Source of the DNA: Geothrix campi
Lineage (GTDB): Bacteria; Acidobacteriota; Holophagae; Holophagales; Holophagaceae
Direction: 5' to 3'
Assembly: GCF_024609265.1 (NCBI RefSeq)
Contig: NZ_JANHMP010000001.1
Coordinates: 434,001 to 498,000, forward strand
Length of the DNA stretch: 64,000 bases
Positions within the stretch are counted from its first letter, which is position 1. The number at the start of each line of letters is the position of its first letter. Under the pieces are notes generated by a model, which made no database searches, was not told the origin of the DNA, and was given only the letters and a program-made list of their open reading frames with translations. Shown in pieces: positions 57,836 through 64,000 of this stretch. The position numbers and the translations under genes are program-made.

Positions 57836-59455
57836 CTATTCCAGGATGCGGTCCAGGATGGAGCTCTGGTCCTCCCAGGCCGCCGCCAGGTGGCGGATGC
57901 GCGGTCGCGGTTCCACCCCGAGCGCATAAGCCTCCCGGAGGAACGCACGATCCTCCACGGTGGCGCGATGGTGCTGGCGGAGGTGCTCTCCCCAGCTGGA
58001 GCTGAGGAAACTCTCCACGAACCGGAGCTGGCCTGGATCGGGGGGGACCAGGTCCTGGAAGAGCGACCACCGCACGGCCCCGTCCCGGATGCGGATGCGA
58101 CGGACTTCCCGCATGGCCTCCTGGAAGGCGGTTTTGCGCTCCTCGGGTATCCGGTACTCGAGCACCGTGAGGATCGGGCCCTGGTCGGGATGGATGGGGC
58201 CAGGCGAGTGGGGTTCGAGGTGATGGGGACTCAGGTCCGGCGGCTGGTGGAGTGCCCGGATCTTCAGGCGGGCCGTGGCGGCCAGCAGCAGCAGCATGCC
58301 GAGGCCCGCGGCAGCATAGGCGACATGGATGCCCCAGCGCTCGCCCACCACGCCCCAGAATGCCGCTCCGCCCGCCATGGCGCCGCCCCAGACCGTGATG
58401 TAGACGCCCAGGGCCCGGGCCCGGACCCAGGAGGGCACGGACAGCTGGACACCGGTGTTGCAGGTGCTCAGCACGGTCAGCCAGCCGGCCCCGCACACTA
58501 GGAGGGCCAATCCGACCGACAGGGTGTGGGCCACGAAGGCCAGCACCAGCAGACCAACCGCGAACGTGGCCGTGGCCCCAGCCATCAGGACGTTGGGATT
58601 GTGTTTCCGTCGGAGGGTGGGCAGCACCAGCGTGGCACCCACCGCGCCGGCTCCGATGCACCCCAGCAGGAGGCCGAAGGCCGTGGAACCGAGCTGGAGT
58701 CGATGGATCGCCAGGGTGGGCAGCAGCGAAAAGATCGGCCCCCCGAAGAAGACGAAACTGCCGCCGCGCAGCAGAATGACCTGCAGTTCCTTGCTGTGCC
58801 AGGTGTACCGCAAGCCCACCTTCATGGCCGCGCTGAACCGTTCCGCAGGCAGGTCCGTGGTGACGGGCCGTCGCTTCCAACCCTTCAGGACAATGAGCAC
58901 ACCCACAAAAGAGACCGCATTGAGGGCGAAGGCCCAGGTGGCGCCGAACAGGCCCACCACGAGGCCGCCCAGAGCTGGACCCACGGCTCGGCTCACGTTG
59001 AAGCCGGCACTGTTGAGGACCACTCCGGCCGCGATCTGGTCCTTGGGGACCAGATCGGGCACCGAGGCCTGCCAGGCCGGGGAGTTCAGAGCCGCCCCCA
59101 CGCCAAGCAGCATGGACATGCCGATCAGCACGCCGGGTGTCACGAGATGGAGGGCCGACAGGATGGCCATGGCCGCGGCGGCCAGCAGCATCCAGGTCTG
59201 GGTGACCAGGAGCATCCGCCGCCGGTCCACGATGTCGGCGATGGCGCCGCCAGGCATGGACAGCGCCAGCATGGGCAGAGTGGCGCCCGTCTCGATGAGG
59301 CTCATGAGCAGCGGGGATCGGGTGATCTCCGCCATGAGCCATTTCTCGCCCACACTCTGAACCCAGGTGCCCACGTTCGAAGCCATGGCCGCGATCCAGA
59401 TCGCGAGGAACATGTGGCTGCGGAGCGGAGCAAAGGGGCTTTTTGATTCAGTCAC
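57836..59455 (-). CDS. MFS exporter (EntS/MFS_3 type) with C-terminal alpha/beta domain
   Basis: 539 residues. Twelve membrane segments occupy ~1-410, with the family start FLAIWIAAMASNVGTWVQSV and the loop GGAIADIVDRRRM (motif A-like). MFS_3 transporters export siderophores or lipophilic compounds. The C-terminal ~100 residues (ILTVLEYRIPEERKTAFQEA... RRIRIRDGAVRWSLFQDL) form a soluble dimeric alpha/beta-barrel of antibiotic-biosynthesis-monooxygenase type, a fusion recurrent in this subfamily. Substrate is unknown. It has a ~60-bp gap before the kinase gene. Confidence 0.87.
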   Translation of the reverse strand: MTESKSPFAPLRSHMFLAIWIAAMASNVGTWVQSVGEKWLMAEITRSPLLMSLIETGATLPMLALSMPGGAIADIVDRRRMLLVTQTWMLLAAAAMAILSALHLVTPGVLIGMSMLLGVGAALNSPAWQASVPDLVPKDQIAAGVVLNSAGFNVSRAVGPALGGLVVGLFGATWAFALNAVSFVGVLIVLKGWKRRPVTTDLPAERFSAAMKVGLRYTWHSKELQVILLRGGSFVFFGGPIFSLLPTLAIHRLQLGSTAFGLLLGCIGAGAVGATLVLPTLRRKHNPNVLMAGATATFAVGLLVLAFVAHTLSVGLALLVCGAGWLTVLSTCNTGVQLSVPSWVRARALGVYITVWGGAMAGGAAFWGVVGERWGIHVAYAAAGLGMLLLLAATARLKIRALHQPPDLSPHHLEPHSPGPIHPDQGPILTVLEYRIPEERKTAFQEAMREVRRIRIRDGAVRWSLFQDLVPPDPGQLRFVESFLSSSWGEHLRQHHRATVEDRAFLREAYALGVEPRPRIRHLAAAWEDQSSILDRILE

Positions 59456-59508
59456 GGGCTCAGGCTACCCAGGGAAAGCGGAAAACACTCGCAGAGAGTG
59501 CGAAGACA

Positions 59509-59558
59509 GCGGAGGGTCGCAGAGAAGGAAAAGGCTTTTCTCCTCTGCGACCCTCCGC
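59509..59558. terminator. Large hairpin between rpoD and the MFS gene
   Basis: A 16-bp perfect stem (GCGGAGGGTCGCAGAG with CTCTGCGACCCTCCGC) and an inner GGAAAAG/CTTTTCC. It lies after the rpoD stop within a run of GCAGAG-type units. It is a likely rpoD terminator and probably also a member of a dispersed repeat. Confidence 0.65.
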
Positions 59559-59584
59559 ATTCTCGGCATCCTCCGCGAGTGCAT

Positions 59585-61309
59585 TTACCCCAAGAACGCC
59601 TTGAGCGTCTTGGAATAGCGCGGATGGCGAATTTTCCTCAGGGCCTTGGACTCGATCTGGCGGATGCGCTCGCGGGTAACCGCGAACTCGCTGCCGACCT
59701 CCTCCAGCGTGTGTTCGGAGCCGTCATCGCCCACGCCGAAGCGCATGCGGAGCACCCGCTCCTCCCGCTCACTGAGGGTGTTGAGCACGTTGCGGACGGT
59801 CTCCTTGAGGCGCTGCTGCACGACCTGCTCCACGGGGGAGACCACGGTCTTGTCCTCGATGAAGTCCCCCAGGTGGGAATCCTCCTCCTCGCCGATGGGG
59901 GTTTCGAGGGAGATGGGCTCCTGGGCGATCTTCATCACCTTGCGGACCTTGCCCACGGGCATGTCCATGGCGTGGGCGATCTCCTCGCTGGAGGGTTCGC
60001 GACCCAGCTTCTGCACCAGCTCGCGCTGTGTGCGGATGAGCTTGTTGATGGTCTCGATCATGTGCACGGGAATGCGGATGGTGCGGGCCTGGTCCGCGAT
60101 GGCGCGGGTGATGGCCTGCCGGATCCACCAGGTGGCGTAAGTGGAGAACTTGAAGCCGCGGCTGTATTCGAACTTGTCCACCGCCTTCATGAGGCCGATG
60201 TTGCCCTCCTGGATGAGGTCCAGGAACTGCAGGCCGCGGTTGGTGTAGCGCTTGGCGATGCTGACCACGAGGCGCAGGTTGGCTTCGATGAGCTCGGCCT
60301 TGGCGCCGCGGCTGATGCTCTCCGCGGCCTTGAGGCCGTTGAAATCCTTGTGGAAGTAGTCGCTGGTGGTCTCGTACTTCTCGAAGAAATCGGCCAGCGT
60401 CTTCTCGATATGGGCCAGCTCGTCCTTGTAGCGGTCCTTGAGCTTGGCGAAGGCGGGGTTCTTGAGGCGATCCCGCAGCTCACGGCATTTGCGCTCGCCC
60501 GCCATCACCTGGCTGTGCTGGTGGGTGATGCGGTCGATCAGGCGGGTGACGGCGAGGCTGTTGAGGCCCAGCTTGCGGATCTGGCGTGAGAGCCGGGCCC
60601 GGGCGTGGAGGATCTCGCGATCCAGCTTGCGCTTCTTGGGCAAAGTCTTGGTGCCGGCGTCCACCTGGAGCTTCACTTCCAGCAGATCCTGGAGGGCCTG
60701 GTCGTAGACCAGCAGCTTCTCGAACTGGTGGTGCACGTGCTGGGTGGCAGAGGTGCTCTCGGCATCCTCGTCGTCGTCCACCTCATCGGAGAGGCCCACG
60801 ACCTCGCGGATCTTGCCGGGGTTCTCCTTCAGCATCTTGCCGATGTCGATGAGCAGGCTGGCGGCCAGGCGAGACCGGGAGAGGGCTCGCATAACGCTAC
60901 GGACGCCGACTTCGATGCGCTTGGCGATCTCGACCTCGTCCTCGCGCTTGAGGAGGGGCACCGTGCCCATCTCCTTGAGATACATGCGGACCGGATCGTT
61001 GAACTTGTCGCTGTCGGGGCTGTCGATCTCGACCTCGAGATCCTTGTCACCCTTGCCGCCACCTTCCACCATGATGAATTCGGGCTCGATGGCTTCGCGG
61101 GCGGCCTGGGCCTCCTCTTCCGTGGCACCGATGCCCACACCCAGACGCGCGAACAGACCCATGACCACTTCGAGGTCATCGGGGCTTGAGGCGGTATTGG
61201 GGAGGAAGTCGTTGAGCTGGTCGACCAGCAGGAATCCGTTTTTCCTTCCGATGGAGATCAGGGCTTTGGTCAGGGAGTAGTAGGTATCGCGTGGCGGCGT
61301 CGGAACCAT
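59585..61309 (-). CDS. rpoD: RNA polymerase primary sigma factor (sigma-70, RpoD)
   Basis: A 574-residue group 1 sigma factor. Region 1.1 (~1-70) and an acidic linker precede region 1.2 ([20 protein letters not shown]) and a non-conserved region. Region 2 follows ([40 protein letters not shown], the -10-recognising helix), then region 3 and region 4 with [20 protein letters not shown]. It directs RNA polymerase to housekeeping promoters. The ATG at 61309 has a GAGG five bases upstream; the frame continues to 61336 without one. It lies directly after dnaG, the usual order of the macromolecular-synthesis operon, though rpsU is absent. Confidence 0.96.
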   Translation of the reverse strand: MVPTPPRDTYYSLTKALISIGRKNGFLLVDQLNDFLPNTASSPDDLEVVMGLFARLGVGIGATEEEAQAAREAIEPEFIMVEGGGKGDKDLEVEIDSPDSDKFNDPVRMYLKEMGTVPLLKREDEVEIAKRIEVGVRSVMRALSRSRLAASLLIDIGKMLKENPGKIREVVGLSDEVDDDEDAESTSATQHVHHQFEKLLVYDQALQDLLEVKLQVDAGTKTLPKKRKLDREILHARARLSRQIRKLGLNSLAVTRLIDRITHQHSQVMAGERKCRELRDRLKNPAFAKLKDRYKDELAHIEKTLADFFEKYETTSDYFHKDFNGLKAAESISRGAKAELIEANLRLVVSIAKRYTNRGLQFLDLIQEGNIGLMKAVDKFEYSRGFKFSTYATWWIRQAITRAIADQARTIRIPVHMIETINKLIRTQRELVQKLGREPSSEEIAHAMDMPVGKVRKVMKIAQEPISLETPIGEEEDSHLGDFIEDKTVVSPVEQVVQQRLKETVRNVLNTLSEREERVLRMRFGVGDDGSEHTLEEVGSEFAVTRERIRQIESKALRKIRHPRYSKTLKAFLG

Positions 61310-61470
61310 TCGGACCTCAAAGAGCGCTGCAGGCATCGGGCCATGGGGGTGGGAGGACCCGGAGGCCGAGAGGAAAACAGAACACGGCCAATAGTACCGG
61401 GCCGAGTCCGGAACTTTTCAGTATAGGGGATCTGCGGGCCCAGGCAAGGGCCGGATCTTCGGAGCCACCC

Positions 61471-63195
61471 TCAACGGGACTCCCGACGCTGGCTTGAAAG
61501 CTTCTTTTTGCGGCGCAGGAGCTCATCCTGGCGGGCCTCCACCCGCCGCTGGAGGGCAGGATCCACCTGGGTGCTGGGGTCCATCAGCAGCCGGTTGTTG
61601 GCCTGGAGCTCCCGGTCCACGTACCGGGCCTCGAGTTTCAGGAAGAGCGCTTCTGTGTCCCGGCCGGCTTCGTCCTGACGGCTGGCCTGCGCACCCATGT
61701 GGCGGATCTCGGCCAGGGCCCCTTCGGGCAGTCGGGTCGTGTCGCCCTCCGCATCCAGCAGGGCCTGGAGGAGGGGGGCACCGGCCAGGCCCTCCCACCA
61801 GGCGGCTGGCGTGTCCTGGACCCGGCGCCACTCTCCGGCGGTGCTCAGGAGCAGCAGGCTGCGGATCAAGTCGTCCACGTCCTGGGGTGGGGCGGCTGGA
61901 AGGGGTGGCTGGGATTCAGGAACCGGAGCCTGCCGGCCCCGCACCGCGCGATCGAGTTCCTGCAGGGGGACCTGGAGCTGGTGGGCCAGGCTGGCGAAGA
62001 GATCACGGCTTTCGGTGGTGCGGGGCAGGTAAGGCAGGAAGTCCAGGAGGTCCTTGAAAGCCCCCATCCGGTCGGAGATGCGCCGCAGGTCCTTGCCCTC
62101 CATGGCCCGGTCGATCATGAAGGCCGTCCAGTCCGGTGCGGCCCGCAGCAGGTCGCGAAAGGCCTCGCCGCCCAGCTTGAGGCACCAGGTATCGGGGTCC
62201 TCGCCCTGGGGCAGCTCCAGCAACCGCACCTCGAAGCCCAGGGGCAGGGCCATCCGCAGGCTCTTTTCCATGGCCCGGCGGCCTGCGGCGTCGCCGTCGA
62301 AGCAGAGGATGACGCGCCGGGTGAACCGCCCCAGCTGCTTCAGGTGTTCCTCGGTGAGGGCGGTGCCCAGAGGGGCCACGGCCTGATGGAGGCCGTGCTG
62401 ATGGAGTTGCAGCACATCGAAGTAGCCCTCCACCACCAGGGCTCCATCCTTCATGGCGCCCTTGGCGCGATGGAAGCCGAAGAGGGTCTCGCCCTTGTGA
62501 AAGAGGACCGTGTCCCGAGTGTTGAGGTACTTCGGCTGACCTTCGCCCATGATCCGACCGCCAAAGGCCACCAGGCGGCCGCGGCCGTCGTGGATGGGGA
62601 TGGTGAGGCGGTTGCGGAGAAAGTCGATCTGGGTGCCGCGCTCACTCCGGCTGGCCAGCCCGGCTTGTTCCAGCAACTCGCCGGAGAAGTCCAGGCCGCG
62701 CAGGTGGGTCACCAGGGGGTCCCAACCATCCGGTGCCACGCCAAAACCGGCCTCTGCCACGAAAGGCCCTTCGTAGCCACGACGGCGCAGGTAGGCACGG
62801 GCCTCCTCGTGGCGCTCCAGTTGCCGTTCATAGAAGGCCTGGGCCGCCTCCAGCGCACTGCGCAGGCGGGTTTCCAGGTCCAGTTCGGCTGCCGGGCGCT
62901 CCCGGCGCTGGGGCAGGTCGATGCCCGCGGCCCGGGCCAACTGCTCCAGGGCCTCGGGGAAGGTCATGCCCTCGCGCTCCATGAGCCAGGCGAAAGCGTC
63001 GCCGTGCTTGCCGCAGCCGAAGCAGTGGTAGAAACCCCGGTTGGCCACCACCTGGAAGCTGGGGCTGCGCTCGGCATGGAAGGGGCAGAGGCCCACATGG
63101 GCTGAGCCCTGCTTCCGCAGCTTCACCGCCTGGCCCACCAGGGCCAGCAGGTCCGTGGCGTCCCGGACGCGCTCGACGATTTCGCGGTCACGCAT
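61471..63195 (-). CDS. dnaG: DNA primase
   Basis: 574 residues. It makes RNA primers for lagging-strand synthesis. The zinc-binding domain has Cys37, His40, Cys58 and Cys61 (LCPFHAERSP and HCFGCGKHGD, CHC2 type). The RNA-polymerase basic domain and Toprim region (GALVVEGYFDVLQLHQHGLH, CFDGDAAGRRAMEKSL, with the acidic Glu and Asp-x-Asp) follow. The C-terminal DnaB-binding part is short. It is slightly shorter than E. coli DnaG (581). It precedes rpoD by ~160 bp on the same strand. Confidence 0.95.
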   Translation of the reverse strand: MRDREIVERVRDATDLLALVGQAVKLRKQGSAHVGLCPFHAERSPSFQVVANRGFYHCFGCGKHGDAFAWLMEREGMTFPEALEQLARAAGIDLPQRRERPAAELDLETRLRSALEAAQAFYERQLERHEEARAYLRRRGYEGPFVAEAGFGVAPDGWDPLVTHLRGLDFSGELLEQAGLASRSERGTQIDFLRNRLTIPIHDGRGRLVAFGGRIMGEGQPKYLNTRDTVLFHKGETLFGFHRAKGAMKDGALVVEGYFDVLQLHQHGLHQAVAPLGTALTEEHLKQLGRFTRRVILCFDGDAAGRRAMEKSLRMALPLGFEVRLLELPQGEDPDTWCLKLGGEAFRDLLRAAPDWTAFMIDRAMEGKDLRRISDRMGAFKDLLDFLPYLPRTTESRDLFASLAHQLQVPLQELDRAVRGRQAPVPESQPPLPAAPPQDVDDLIRSLLLLSTAGEWRRVQDTPAAWWEGLAGAPLLQALLDAEGDTTRLPEGALAEIRHMGAQASRQDEAGRDTEALFLKLEARYVDRELQANNRLLMDPSTQVDPALQRRVEARQDELLRRKKKLSSQRRESR

Positions 63196-63256
63196 GTATC
63201 AGGCATATCACGGGCCAGGGAGGAGCGGTCATGGCATTCTTAGGGGTTTCTGTTGG

Positions 63257-64000
63257 ATGGCCCCCATGCCCCACCTTCTCGACACAATCCTCTTGTTCAG
63301 CCTGCCCGCTTCGGGCAAGTCGGAGGTGCGCCGCTACCTGGCCAGTCTCACACCGGATCAGTGCCGGAATGATTTCCACATGGGCCCCACCCTCCAGCTG
63401 GACGACTATCCGTACGTCCACCTCATGCACCGCATCGACGACGAACTGAAGGCCTGCGGCCTGGGTTATGCCTACTACCACGGGCCCAGCCGTCCGTTCC
63501 GCGACAACTGGACCTGGGCGGTCCTCATCGAGTTGCTGAACGAGGACTACGCCAACCTCATGGCCAGCCGCCAGACTGAAGTCCCCGGAGCCGCCCAGCA
63601 CCTCTTCGACCGCCTCGACGCGGCCCACGCCAAGGTGGGCCTGCCTGAGTACCTGGGTGACATCCCCCACCGCCTTCGGGTGCGCATGGCCGAGGCCCTG
63701 GAGGCCGAGTGCCGGGCTGAGCTGGACGTCCTCAACCGCCAGAACGCCCTGGACAAGACGGGCCGGACGCTGGTGATCGAGGCCGCCCGCGGCGGGGCCC
63801 ACGGCTCGGCCTTCCCCTTGTGTCCGCCCCACGGCTACGACACGGCCTTCCAGACTTTGGCTCCCGCCATTCTTGAAACGGCCTCGGTGCTGTATGTCTG
63901 GGTCGATCCGGTCGAAAGCCGCCGCAAGAACATCGAACGAGGCCGGCCTGATGGCCAGGGCAGCATCCTCCACCACAGCGTGCCCATGGAGGTCATGCTC
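63257..64000 (+). CDS. P-loop ATP-binding protein (truncated at window edge)
   Basis: About 248 codons are visible, running off the right edge. The frame opens at ATG 63257 (or 63266). A P-loop variant ILLFSLPASGKSEVRRYLAS occurs near residue 15. Later come LQLDDYPYVHLMHRIDDELK, WAVLIELLNEDYANL, LVIEAARGGAHGSAFPL and a C-terminal-half strand LYVWVDPVESRRKNIERGRP. The shape suggests a kinase-like or adenylate-kinase-like fold that acts on an unknown substrate. I recognise no characterised family. It is divergent from dnaG by ~60 bp. Confidence 0.7.
   Translation, partial: MAPMPHLLDTILLFSLPASGKSEVRRYLASLTPDQCRNDFHMGPTLQLDDYPYVHLMHRIDDELKACGLGYAYYHGPSRPFRDNWTWAVLIELLNEDYANLMASRQTEVPGAAQHLFDRLDAAHAKVGLPEYLGDIPHRLRVRMAEALEAECRAELDVLNRQNALDKTGRTLVIEAARGGAHGSAFPLCPPHGYDTAFQTLAPAILETASVLYVWVDPVESRRKNIERGRPDGQGSILHHSVPMEVML

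Overview
The window is high-GC (about two thirds G+C by eye), gene-dense bacterial chromosome. The mix suggests a member of Acidobacteriota, class Holophagae (Geothrix/Holophaga-like). It carries a TonB-dependent receptor, an Omp85 protein and TamB (so a Gram-negative envelope), a B12-dependent ribonucleotide reductase, phosphotransbutyrylase/butyrate kinase genes, a tricorn-type protease and a ligand-propeller GGDEF protein. The taxonomic placement is inference from gene content; no rRNA gene is present to confirm it.

Layout. 1-5.7 kb (minus): a truncated TonB-dependent receptor, mtnA with a class II aldolase (5'-thioribose salvage), a TPR protein and a large SPFH protein. 5.9-14 kb: an Omp85-family barrel, a conserved membrane-anchored protein, a fused phosphotransacylase-butyrate kinase facing a stand-alone phosphate butyryltransferase, then TfoX-like, GNAT and RsmE genes. 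14-19.2 kb: ilvA behind what looks like a complete isoleucine-leader attenuator, divergent from a tricorn protease. 19.3-24.1 kb is an accessory island of lower GC. It consists of small plus-strand genes separated by about 125-bp imperfect palindromes that read as integron attC sites, with no integrase in the window (a CALIN-type cassette array). It also holds degraded attC halves, a broken DUF2007 gene and a C-terminal fragment of the neighbouring aminopeptidase.

24-35 kb: aminopeptidase, MtgA, a Reg_prop-GGDEF protein, malate dehydrogenase, a MoaD-like/BNR-propeller pair, a propeller lipoprotein and NudC. 35-41 kb: an AT-rich DUF3800 gene abutting nrdJ, a gene-free stretch with a palindromic operator candidate and two very large palindromes, and a TIGR02757 protein. 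41-46 kb: the heme genes hemH-hemY, DUF2914, YetF-like and radical SAM genes. 46-64 kb: gltB, dnaX, moaD, a tamB gene translationally coupled to a Ser/Thr kinase, an MFS exporter, the dnaG-rpoD pair and a truncated P-loop gene.

Most of the window is ordinary core metabolism and information processing. The parts that merit attention are the attC array, the ilvA attenuator, the acyltransferase-kinase fusion, the kinase-tamB coupling, and a recurring TAGNNT-N6-ATG arrangement that predicts leaderless transcripts. No rRNA, tRNA, CRISPR array, transposase or integrase gene was found.
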